Shown piece after piece: positions 24,542 through 34,179 of a stretch of 64,000 bases of DNA. Below the pieces are notes generated by a model. That model saw nothing but the letters and a program-made list of their open reading frames with translations. It was not told the DNA's origin and made no database searches. The DNA lies in the NCBI GenBank assembly GCA_015680685.1, contig MNCI01033658.1, forward strand, positions 62,001 to 126,000, written 5' to 3'. The translations under genes and the position numbers were made by a program. Within the stretch, counting starts at the first letter, position 1, and the number at the start of each line of letters is the position of its first letter. The DNA comes from Gnetum montanum (Eukaryota > Streptophyta > Gnetopsida > Gnetales > Gnetaceae).

Positions 24542-25150
24542 NNNNNNNNNNNNNNNNNNNNNNNNNNNNNNNNNNNNNNNNNNNNNNNNNNNNNNNNNNN
24601 NNNNNNNNNNNNNNNNNNNNNNNNNNNNNNNNNNNNNNNNNNNNNNNNNNNNNNNNNNNNNNNNNNNNNNNNNNNNNNNNNNNNNNNNNNNNNNNNNNNN
24701 NNNNNNNNNNNNNNNNNNNNNNNNNNNNNNNNNNNNNNNNNNNNNNNNNNNNNNNNNNNNNNNNNNNNNNNNNNNNNNNNNNNNNNNNNNNNNNNNNNNN
24801 NNNNNNNNNNNNNNNNNNNNNNNNNNNNNNNNNNNNNNNNNNNNNNNNNNNNNNNNNNNNNNNNNNNNNNNNNNNNNNNNNNNNNNNNNNNNNNNNNNNN
24901 NNNNNNNNNNNNNNNNNNNNNNNNNNNNNNNNNNNNNNNNNNNNNNNNNNNNNNNNNNNNNNNNNNNNNNNNNNNNNNNNNNNNNNNNNNNNNNNNNNNN
25001 NNNNNNNNNNNNNNNNNNNNNNNNNNNNNNNNNNNNNNNNNNNNNNNNNNNNNNNNNNNNNNNNNNNNNNNNNNNNNNNNNNNNNNNNNNNNNNNNNNNN
25101 NNNNNNNNNNNNNNNNNNNNNNNNNNNNNNNNNNNNNNNNNNNNNNNNNN
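24542..25150. other. Assembly gap (609 N)
   Basis: Run of N inside element C. Its size may be an estimate. Any open frame drawn across it is meaningless. Confidence 0.99.
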
Positions 25151-25599
25151 TAGTTGACAAGTGGCCTTTGTAGTGGTTATAACCACCATTTCAATTGAAA
25201 GGCTACAATTGTCATGAAATTACAACATTTACAAGAAATATAAAATGAAGCCAAGTATCTAGTGCCTGTATTTACCATAGGTTTAAATATTTATAGGTGA
25301 AATCTTCTATATGATTAAGCTCTATCACATCACTCTTTATAGTTCTTCCCAAATCTTGATCTCCTTCAAATTTTTATTACAAGAACTTTCAATTCCCAAA
25401 TTTTCAATCAAATCAAGATCTCCATTAGTATTTCTTGTTTTTGTTTGGAATGAAGCTTCAATTAATTGGTATATCAATTCTCCCAGATTGCTTTGCATCA
25501 ATGAAGCATGAAGATCTCCTGTATCTAGTTTGGAAGGAAGCTGAATAGGATGTGGATCTTGGAAAAGTTGTTGTGGCACTTGCCCAAACTCATGAATTT
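25151..25599. other. Unassigned sequence right of the gap in C
   Basis: Not shared with D. The minus-strand frame 25684-25337, 'MANAEEAEDKEANSNV...', is open for over 100 codons and starts in the GC-richer segment. It resembles nothing I can name and may be host-derived. Confidence 0.3.
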
Positions 25600-26395
25600 G
25601 AACTTCTAGACCTTTCATCATCACGTTGCTGTTGGCTTCCTTGTCCTCTGCCTCTTCTGCGTTCGCCATGGTTGTGTGTAACACTCGTTACCCCATCTTC
25701 ATGCTCATTGCATTTCACGTTGAGGAGTTGGTTCGCCTTTTATGTGATTACGCACGAGTGGTTTCGCCGCCCATGGCCAGTAGTGATTGCCATTTTTGGA
25801 TTGGGTTTTCATAGGTATGAAAAAAAATGTGGATATGTGTAAAACAAACCCTTAATGTAATTCCCCCCAGGCAATAAAAATATTGACATGCTGGTGCTGC
25901 TGCCGCCCTCTCCGCCGTCACCATCTGTTCTCCACTCGCGTGCAGTCCTCCTTCTTTGGTTTTGGCATCGGCACAGGTGCTGGCACTGGTGCTCTCGACA
26001 CGTCAGCCTATGCTGAAATCGGTGCATAGGTAAACAGCAACAGCAACGGCCGGAATGACTCCAGCAGCAGCGGTGACAATAGGATGATCTTCAGATCACC
26101 ACAGGAGTTCTTCAGCAAGGGTTTCAAGGGTTTCTGGTCGGTTCTAGAATTGGCTCTTGACCCACTTTGGCTTCAGCAGTAGCATCCTTATGCATTTTTC
26201 TCCCAATGAAACCGTTAAAGATCGAAAAACCCTAGCACTTTTGCTATTTCGCCGTTTCTGCAACTGACAAAGAACCGAAGAATGAACCGCGGCTGAGATG
26301 GTAATGCCGAAAATCAGTATTATAGGACCTCCTGGTAGAGCAGCGTTCTTCTGGCTTTGCAAGAAACATCTCCGCTTAGCTACCATGTTTTATTT
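25600..26395. other. GC-rich, gene-like segment captured in C
   Basis: GC content rises sharply relative to the AT-rich surroundings, with many CpG and CNG sites. The minus strand contains 'TGCTAGGGTTTTTCGATC' (about 26245-26228), a typical plant 5'-leader motif, followed by short open frames. The plus strand has a frame with 'SSFFGFGIGTGAGTGALD' (about 25940-26000) and, after a stop, 'MIFRSPQEFFSKGFKGFW' (26083-26136), also protein-like. I cannot say which strand was coding or name the product. The reading as a host gene end or promoter region carried into C is inference from composition and from its absence in D. Confidence 0.45.
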
Positions 26396-26474
26396 TTTTC
26401 AATAAGGAAGATGTTCCTAGATTCCATCAAGATCATTACTGCAAACATGGTTATTCAATAAACCTCTATAATAT

Positions 26475-27370
26475 TCAACTGAGCGACATCAGATTTGCTA
26501 CATTTTCATACTCCTCCACCAGAAATCTCTTGTGAAGCCGTAGTCTTATAGCAAGCACATCAACTGCCCCCAAATTTAGTACATTAACAAATTCCTCCCT
26601 TTGCTGTAGAACTGTGCTATTTTGAATGATTCGTTTTAATGCTGTAATACCAACAGGCAGTACAACAGCTTTGGCTGAGAAATTCTCTGTTCCGCAAACT
26701 ACTATTGATATATTTCCATTGGTTTCATCAATTACAAAGTCAGTTACTCTTTTATTGGACAATAAACAACATCATTTTGTCTTCAAGAGATGAACCAAAG
26801 ATCTGAAAATTTTCTCATGAACCGTTCCACAACACCTAAGAACATTAAAATCTTGTTGATGCACAACAATGAAGTAGTAAAACATTCCCAATGTTGTAGC
26901 TGCACTGCATTGCTCCCTTGGAGCAAACAGTCCAAGAAGAAGCATTGGGTTCAAAGCATCCTTGTAAATCCTCTTAGAGCAACCAAACTGCTTGAACAAT
27001 TCCCTTGTAGTTAACTTATCATACTTTTTCCAAGCATTATCACAATTATCAAAATCAATCACTAGATACATCAACGGAAGTGAAGTCAAATGATCTTGTA
27101 AGGGTAGACGTTTGAACTATGGATAGACAAATGAGCCCAAAGGACTGGGCAAATGAGGGAGATGTTGAAATATTGATGATTCAACCTCAAGTCCATTAGG
27201 TGAATATTGAGTCGAACGAGACCAATTAGTAAAAGACTGTAAGCCTAGTTCTTCTGTGAGAAAAAATATATTATGGTATGGATACCAAACACCATGAATC
27301 CCAGCCTGTTCCATGAAATGGCCAAAATGTGCCAACAAGGGTCCTCCTTGCTATCCTCTTTTAGGGGCCT
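26475..27370 (-). pseudogene. Captured fragment of a phytoene-desaturase-like FAD oxidoreductase
   Basis: One continuous minus-strand frame of about 298 codons with three stops (near 27350, at 27116 and at 26771). It contains 'WYPYHNIFFLTEELGLQSF', 'TQYSPNGLEVE', 'LPHLPSPLGSFVYP', 'FKRLPLQDHLTSLPLM', 'IDFDNCDNAWKKYDKLTT', 'RELFKQFGCSKRIYKDAL', 'LFAPREQCSAATTLGM', 'RVTDFVIDETNGNISIV' and 'VLNLGAVDVLAIRL'. I recognise these as the middle of a plant/cyanobacterial amine-oxidase-superfamily FAD protein related to carotenoid desaturases (plastid-targeted in plants). The N-terminal dinucleotide-binding region and the C-terminal FAD 'GD' region are absent. A splice-acceptor-like 'TGTGATTGTAG' sits just upstream (about 27380-27371), suggesting capture of genomic DNA rather than cDNA. 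It is in the sense orientation of C. Confidence 0.75.
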
Positions 27371-28589
27371 TCTACAATCACACAAGATCAATTATTAGTA
27401 AGGCTATTTACAAAATTATATTAATACCTTTCTGCTTGCCATTAATAGATTCATTTCTTGCTTAGTGTGATTTAGAGTTAGAGATTTTCATGAAAATTCC
27501 TCTAAAAGTTTAATATTAGGCCCAATTTTGATTAGGTGACTCCAAAAAAAAATAATTTTCATGGTCTAGGTGAGGAAATAAGAATAATTTGGAAATTTTT
27601 TTAATCATTTTTATGGTTACTTATCCTTGATAATATCCTTTGGGCAATGATGGATTTCAAAAAAACTACGTGCGACTTGAAGTGTACCCTTTCCCCACCA
27701 CTAAGTTAAACACTCCGAGTTTAAGCAAGTTCAATCGAAACAAGAATCGGAGAATTAATGAGCAAATTATGGATGTTTGAATAATAGATGCGTTAGTTAG
27801 AAAATTCATGGAAGAAAATTTCAACAACTTCCCTTTCACATTAATAGTGAAAAATGATGTTGATGTGTGCAAGGGTTGGGGGTGTGGGTTCCATATATAT
27901 AGTTTTTATAAATGCGGTATCACATACTCGATAACATGGACTCGATATCGGGTCCTTGTGAAAATAGAGTAATTGGAAAAATTGATAAATCTTTGAATTT
28001 TCAAGGTAAAAAATGAAGGATTTAAGGTTAATTTGAAAGATCTAGGGTAATGTTAAAGAGACCTAAAGGTACCAAAAGTGTAATGAAGTGGAATTTGACA
28101 ATGATATTCATGAAGAGGATGAGGAAAAAGGACATGTTGTGGTGCATAGGAATGTTGGAATTTAAGATGATGATAAAGGGAAAGATAATTATAGTAATTC
28201 AATACTTGGAGGGTGTAAGATTATGTGGTGATGTGCAAAGAGTGAAAATTACAAAACTTACACAAGTGGGTCCTCCCCAAAGTAGGTTCCTACCTATCAT
28301 GCCCTTACATAACCACACTTGAAAATGTTCATAGGTGCTAAAAGGGTTAAATGCAATCCACACCAATTTTACAAAACACACACATGTAGATACCACCATG
28401 ATGAGGTATGAATTCTGTGCTACACAAGACATAAGTAAAAAAAATACATGAACAACAAGATGAGGAAAATTATAGAAGGGATTGTGGAGATTGGGACATG
28501 AGGTAACTAAAAAATTGAAAAATAATAAATTAGAAAAAAAATAATTGAAAAAAAAATTGTAAAACCAAAGGAAAGGAAAAACATTTACT
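27371..28589 (-). other. Conserved non-coding block of C with LTR-like promoter fragment
   Basis: From gag downstream: the family block with 'CTTTGGGGAGGACCCAC' (complement at 28266-28282), then at 27958-27885 a fragment with GATATC, 'TCGAGTATGTGATAC' and TATA-like strings (TTTATAAAAAC and CTATATATATGG), resembling the upstream part of the LTR. It is followed by a block (27860-27640) shared with D 58050-58255, including 'GTGGGGAAAGGG'. The small frame 27872-27666 lies in this shared block. No known product. Confidence 0.5.
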
Positions 28590-30950
28590 AATTCTGCTTG
28601 TTAGAATGGGGGTATCCCCCATGACTAAACCTTTGATCATGGTGAGAATTAATAAATGGAAAGTTTGGATCCATGCATGTTGGAAATATTGGGGTTTGGT
28701 CATATCCAAACCACTAGATGTATTTTGGTTTGGTGGTAGTAATGTATCCAAATTCGGGTTTACACACTTGATTAAATTAGGCACAGTGGGGCAAATTATA
28801 AGATGTAGTCATGTGATAAGGAGTTGACCCACTACGACACCCATGACCATAAGTTGGTATGCAAGGATCGATATGTCTCCCTATGTGGTTATATTCATTA
28901 GGCCACATGGTTGTTAGAGTGTTGATTGGTGGCCTTGATAAGTTAATAGGAGGCATTGAGTTTGAAGGAGAAGATGCATCACAGTGTTGGACTCGTATTG
29001 AGTTGGTGGATGTAGTGGTTCTAGAACCATGCTGTCTCTTTCTATGGTCATGCCTAAAGAAAGGATGCTTCTAACATTGTGGAGGGCCTCCACTACTATT
29101 GAAAATAGTAGCACAAGTAATGTTTATGGGTTGGTGCTATGGTGCCAATCCTTCTGGCACAATTGGTGGTGATGTAGAAGGAGATGAATGATGAGAATAT
29201 GGAGAGCAAAGAGAAGTGCAATGAACATGAGGTGGTGTTCTTATTGGAGAGGACATGGGTTGATAGTACTTAGGAGAATGATAATGATGTGTTAAAATAG
29301 AGGATGTTGACATAGTTGGAGAAATAGGATGTTGGACATAATAAGTTCTTGGGTTCAGATGGTATGAAGGGTATGACCGGTTTGATGGTGGCCTTCCCCA
29401 CGACTGGGGTTTTTTCCACTCTGGTTGAACTTGGTATTTTTGTATGAAATATGGATGTAACATTCCTTCCCAATTCTCATGTAAATGTAAAAATATTGGA
29501 CATTGGCCCTTGGGGTGATTGTACAGGCAAACATCACATTGATACAGGTGGTTTGTAGTTGAGCCCTTATCTGTATTTTCTTCAACCCTTCTTTTTGATT
29601 GTTGCGTGGTGTCCTGTCCTATTTCTCTATTTGACATGGTTCTACCTCTAATAATGTTTCATATTCTCCACATTTTTCATGTACCCATTTTGTCATCTTA
29701 TTTATCCTTACCTCAATTTCATCTAGTGATTGTAGTATTGGCAAAGACGATTCCACCTCCTTGAGGTGAGTTGATTTCTCCTCTTCATGATCATGGACCT
29801 TTGGTATTTTGAGATTTTGGTCCTATTGAAATCTTTCAACACTCTCCCATTTAGCTATTTATCCTTCTTATTTTTCTACTTGCTTAATAAGCTCTTGGAA
29901 TTGGTGGATTCATAGCTCATATAGTTGACTTGGGGCATACATCCCTAGGGTCTCACTTGTTTCATTACAGAGCCCATCCATGATGTGATATATTAGCCTC
30001 TCCTCAGAGAACCCATGGCCTAGGAAATTATTTAACAAAAATTAATACCTTTCTAAGGCCATGTCCAAGGGTTCATGTTGCCCTTGTTTCCACTCTTCGA
30101 TTTGTCTCCTCCAGGTTGACACTCTTGCATAGGTTTGATATGTTTCAGTGAAGAGTTCTATCATTGTTGGCCAATTGCAAATTGATTTTAGCTTTAAAGA
30201 ACTACAACATACTTTTTCTTGGCTAATGAGTGTCATAGGAAAGAGCTTAAGTCTTTGCCATCCATTATCAATGTTGTTCCATGCACATGCATTGTAGAAG
30301 GCTTGTAAATGATGTTGCAGATCTAAATCATAGCCTCTTGAAAACTTGGGAAAGTTATTTAAGCCAAGCTTGGGTAGATGGCTTTTCTTATGATGCCTAT
30401 GGAATATTTGAATAGCCTCTTTTATATGCATTAGCCTCTTAGTGTCCAGTAAGGGTTCATCGTCACTAGGTAGGTTATGAATTTGTGAGTTGGGATGATG
30501 TTTTCTTCATTCATGTTGGCATTCCTGACTTTGCCCATGGGCTCGATTTTTGTTTCTATGCTGACTCCTTGAGAGATGATCATCTATGTCATGACTTGAT
30601 GTTGAAGGAGTAGAGAAAGAGAAAGAACTGGAAGACTCTTCATGACTTTTGTAAGTCTCCCAATCATCCCTGGATAAATTCCTGTTAACCATTGAGAAGG
30701 TCCTAGGCCTTACGGGCCCCCTCATACTATGGGATGTCCCATCCTTACTAGAGGTGTCAGAGGTGGATGACAAGAGTCCTTAAGTACCATTGGGGTGCTC
30801 ATGAACATAGGAGACCCCTGCATAAGATCAAGTACTCCAAACTTTATCTTCATCATCGTATATTTTGTTGGTTCTCCAATGAATTCCCTCACTACTTGTT
30901 GTGTTATCATAGTCTTATGAGTGAGACATTGTTGTAAATTGTGTGTGACT
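28590..30950 (-). pseudogene. C gag
   Basis: Minus-strand gag, collinear with D gag. The start region is near 30930. It continues with a Ser/Arg-rich N-terminal part (30773-30507), then the capsid-like 'LPKLGLNNFPKFSRGYD', 'LQAFYNACAWNNIDNGWQ' and 'WKQGQHEPLDMALERY' (30431-30042). After a coil region comes 'YQCDVCLYNHPKGQCPIFL' (about 29540-29490), the only copy here with the complete C-x2-C-x3-H-x4-C motif. Then a Pro/Tyr/Ser-rich tail (29480-28600) ends in 'GLVMGDTPI'. It has fewer stops than B and several frame changes. The largest open pieces are 29637-29137 and 30431-30042. Expected role: virus-like particle formation and RNA packaging, by family knowledge. Confidence 0.78.
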
Positions 30951-31042
30951 TATTTGTAATTACTTTCATTCTAAAAGATATATTGTCAAGGCTTTGTTAC
31001 AGTGATCTTGGATGATGTAACTAATCTAAATAACTAGCACCA

Positions 31043-31060
31043 TCCCTGGCAACAATGCCA
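31043..31060 (-). other. Primer binding site of C
   Basis: The complement reads TGGCATTGTTGCCAGGGA, one base after the LTR. It differs from the tRNA-Asp-type consensus only by C-to-T or G-to-A changes. It is followed by the leader motif GGTGCTAGTTATTTAGATTAG-like sequence shared with B and D. Confidence 0.78.
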
Positions 31061-31061
31061 A

Positions 31062-31930
31062 TGATGAGTGGTTAGGTACCCCTACACTCAACCATACGAA
31101 TACGAACATGTACGCATGATTTTGTCGAACTTTACAGACAAACTAGTTATGGTATCTAGATAGTTACACATTGATTGTAGTTCAGTGTCTTCCCACTTGG
31201 ACTAGTATTCACTTTGTCATGTATGGTTTAGTCTAGAGTGAGGTGCATGATGGGATCCTAACTTATGCTACTCCTAGAGACGATGGAAAATAATCTTAAC
31301 TTAAGTTATTAGGCAATAAAAATTGAATTTTAAACTAGCCTAAGTATGATGATCATCCATCCTTAATCATTTGTATGCATCTTGGACCTTGTGTACTACT
31401 TATGGGATTACCAAGTGCACATTACATGAGTACTCCTAGATATGCTACTGGGTTTCCAAGTAGTTACACTTAAATGTTCATGATTAAGTCATACTGATTC
31501 TGGATTTAACAATAGGAATAGTAAATGATGATAAAGAAATATTAACGAAGAAAACAATAAATAAAAATTAACAATTGAAGTAATTAAAGGCTAAGTCAAT
31601 GCTGCAATGATGGAGTAATCTCGATCTTTATTGTTGATCATGTGTGTGTCCAAATACATTACACTCAAATAAAGGTTTCATACAATTACAATTATCACAC
31701 TATGAGCATGCACTAGGGAAAGAATGAAAACTAACTAAAAAATGACAAAAAGACTCTATCTTAGAAATTACCAACTCTCCTCCCTTCTCTTCTTGTGCAC
31801 TTGAATGTTGTATTTATAGGCCTACACAGGAATCATAATATCGTGTATTCAATATCGTTATCTAGGCTGCAATATCACATACCCAATATTAAGGATCCAA
31901 TATTGGGGCCTGGAAAACCATGATTCATGA
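31062..31930 (-). repeat. 5' LTR of C
   Basis: Plus-strand view TGATGAGTGG... to ...CATGATTCATGA. It is 869 bp and collinear with 20854-21722. The outer terminus is mutated (TCATGA for TGATGA on the element strand). TATTTATA (TATA complement) lies at about 31811-31818. Confidence 0.9.
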
Positions 31931-32144
31931 GTTTTCCACTCCAATTCTCTTCACTATAGAACCTATCATTTCTCTTATGACTATTCTCATCATACTTGGT
32001 CCTATGTGAAGAAGATATGGTTTTAAGATGTGTGATTTTAAAATATTAATATTTTCTGAAAGATAAATCATTAACACTTTTATAGAGATAATGTATGATA
32101 CAACTAATCTAGATAACTAGCACCTTCTATGGTAATGGTGATAA
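31931..32144 (-). pseudogene. B gag N-terminus and leader
   Basis: Sequence between C and B's 5' LTR. It aligns with C 30834-31061, including the leader block 'CTAATCTAGATAACTAGCACC' (plus strand, 32104-32124). The eroded primer site lies at 32126-32143 (complement TATCACCATTACCATAGA). It supports the placement of C inside B. Confidence 0.65.
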
Positions 32145-32954
32145 TGATGAGTGGAAGATACCCCCTATGCCCAACTATACAAATCACGACCATTCATGTG
32201 CAACTCGATTAAATTTTGTGGATGGGACTAGTTTGGCATCTAGCTCATTAAGTATTAATCATAGTTCAATGTCTTCCCACTTGGGCTAGTATTAGCTTTG
32301 TCATGTATGGATTAGTCCAAAGTTAGGCATATGATGGTTGATGTTGTTGTGGCTATATGCTATTCCTAATGATGATAAAAAAATTAATTATTTCATCTAA
32401 TTAACAATAGGAAGATAAATGCTAAACTAGCTTACTAGCCTATGGGTGATGCATGCATGTTCCCAACTTGTCATGCATGTCCTAAACTCACATATCCATT
32501 ATTGGGATTACAAAGAATTATGCTACTAGGAAAACTAAGCAATGATGCTGCTAGGGTTTCCAAGTGAATATGTGTTTATGCTCAAAACTGGTCATGCTTA
32601 TTTCATCAGTTCATACTATAGGCACTTGCTGATTATTCTCTAAGACTACAGAATAAAATTGCAAGGGTTCTACTATTCTATTGACAAAAGATGTAAAATA
32701 CATTATGGGAGAACACATATTTATAGGCAGAAGTAGACACTACATTGACGCATCATCCCATGCATCAATGGAATTACATCAATAGGAACATGTCGACTTG
32801 TACATATCAATGTAGGTATGGCATTGTAGATGTGGCATAGGATCTACAATGTTGTAGATAGCAAAGATGCATTGAGAGGGATGCTACAATGCAAGTGTGA
32901 TGTAGCACCAATGATATCACATCTACGATATCTTAGCCAATTGATGCTTCATCA
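32145..32954 (-). repeat. 5' LTR of B
   Basis: Plus-strand view TGATGAGTGGAAGATACCCCC... to ...GATGCTTCATCA. It is collinear with 5120-6089 but shorter. The upstream part has 'GATATCACATCTACGATATC' (32914-32933) and repeated GATGCAT/GTAGAT motifs. Confidence 0.88.
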
Positions 32955-32959
32955 CCATG
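32955..32959. repeat. Right target-site duplication of B (CCATG)
   Basis: Exact copy of 5115-5119. Confidence 0.9.
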
Positions 32960-34179
32960 AATTAGATCCTTGCAAACTAAGTGCTTCCTTGAAAGCACCA
33001 TGCTATTGGCAATAGAGGAATCACTTATATCCTCATGCAAAGATGTGAGTACATCTACTAGACCACCCAATGCTGAAGGAAGGGTCGCCATGATATGTGT
33101 CACATACTAACACATAGGATGATAGAAGTTCTCCTCACCTTACATCTTCATCTCACTGTTAGGAGAAGCTGACAGCTCTACAAAGCATTACAACATTTCA
33201 AAGTAGAAGATCAAATTAATGGATTTGCTAGAGCTCCAATTATGTGCAATGTTAATGCTTTTCAACTTACTAGAAATCTTCTCATATAGATAATGAGTCT
33301 AATCATAGTAATTTTCATAAGTCATGATATTGTATAGTACCATAAGCATTAAGGAGAAACAACCCTATGTTGCCTTATCTTACCATAAAATACATGCTTA
33401 ATGAAAAGATGATACATCTAAAATAGGTTAGGATTATCACAATTAGTGATAGTGTTAGAAATGTTATGATACCTATCCCATTAGGAAATGATTTCCTGAT
33501 CAAAATTTGAAAGCTTGTCATTTCTATTAACTACTAGTTCAACATCAAGTAAATTGAACTTGTGCCTTAATGAGTTTCAGTTCCAATGCAAAAAAACCTC
33601 TTTGTCCTCATCTCAAAATAGAAAAAGGTTGCTAGTGATTCAAATAGCATCTCATTACTACAATCATGTCCATGGGTAAGATGTTAAGAGACCTTAGTAT
33701 GAATAGAGGAATCAATCCTACTCACTTAGGATTAGGAAAGTATTTCCTGCTAGCTCCACATGTTAACCACACATGACTCATAGGAGTGTCATGTACTTTG
33801 GCTAATAACTTGCATTTTAACACATTCTTAAGTTATATGTATATAGCCTATGAGGTCTTGATTCTAGATAAAAAGGTAAAACATAAGCAAGTTTGACATA
33901 GAATTGATGTACAATGAAAGAAACATTGAACTAAAAGCTGGGCATGTAAATTAGAAAAAATCAACATTATGAATTTACCTTGTGACACAAAATAGGTCAT
34001 TTCTCTATCAAATTAAAATCAAACCTTTCATGAAGCATGTACATTAGTCTTGCCCTCTAGATGGCATGATACCAACTATGCTCTCAAGAACTGATCATAT
34101 CATTATGGAATTATGCATAAATTGTTGGATAATAATTACTCTCAAGAGCCACCTCACATTGCTTACCTTCTAACATCTT
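32960..34179 (-). pseudogene. Antisense reading frame of T1, central part
   Basis: Minus-strand continuation of 3165-5119. It holds protein-like pieces 'MATLPSALGGLVDVLTSLHED' region (about 33090-33030), 'SIANSMVLSRKHLVCKDLIHG' region (to 32960), and further upstream 'NYYD.THYLYEKISSKLKSIN' (33330-33250). Upstream of 33400 it is badly broken. No catalytic motif is visible. I read it as the middle of a Tat-type antisense ORF; it could also be a decayed plant-mobile-domain gene. Confidence 0.35.

Larger units (their letters stand above)
20854..31930 (-). mobile_element. LTR retrotransposon C (gag + second frame + captured gene DNA)
   Basis: An 11.1-kb minus-strand element inserted in the N-terminal gag of B. 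Both LTRs are 869 bp. Order along the minus strand: 5' LTR (31930-31062), primer site, leader, gag (about 30930-28590), conserved non-coding block with an LTR-like promoter fragment (28580-27640), about 3.3 kb absent from D (27640-24300, with an FAD oxidoreductase fragment and a 609-base gap), plant-transposon-protein-like frame (24140-21915), polypurine tract and 3' LTR. There is no pol, so it is non-autonomous. The target duplication is eroded (GTCAT at 20849-20853, GTTTT at 31931-31935), but B's gag resumes on both sides. Confidence 0.88.
5120..32954 (-). mobile_element. LTR retrotransposon B (gag-only, split by A and C)
   Basis: Minus-strand member of the TGATGA...CTCATCA family, bounded by LTRs 32145-32954 (5') and 5120-6089 (3') and by perfect CCATG duplications. 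Subtracting A (10233-20157) and C (20854-31930) leaves about 6.8 kb: 5' LTR, a degraded tRNA-Asp-like primer site, leader, gag, a non-coding 3' part and the 3' LTR. No protease, RT or integrase similarity is present, so B is non-autonomous. Two later insertions into its gag make it one of the older layers here. It lies in the antisense frame of T1. Confidence 0.88.

Noticed and set aside
24512-25189. Long open frames on the minus strand spanning the N run
   Set aside because: They are open only because N has no stops; there is no sequence evidence.
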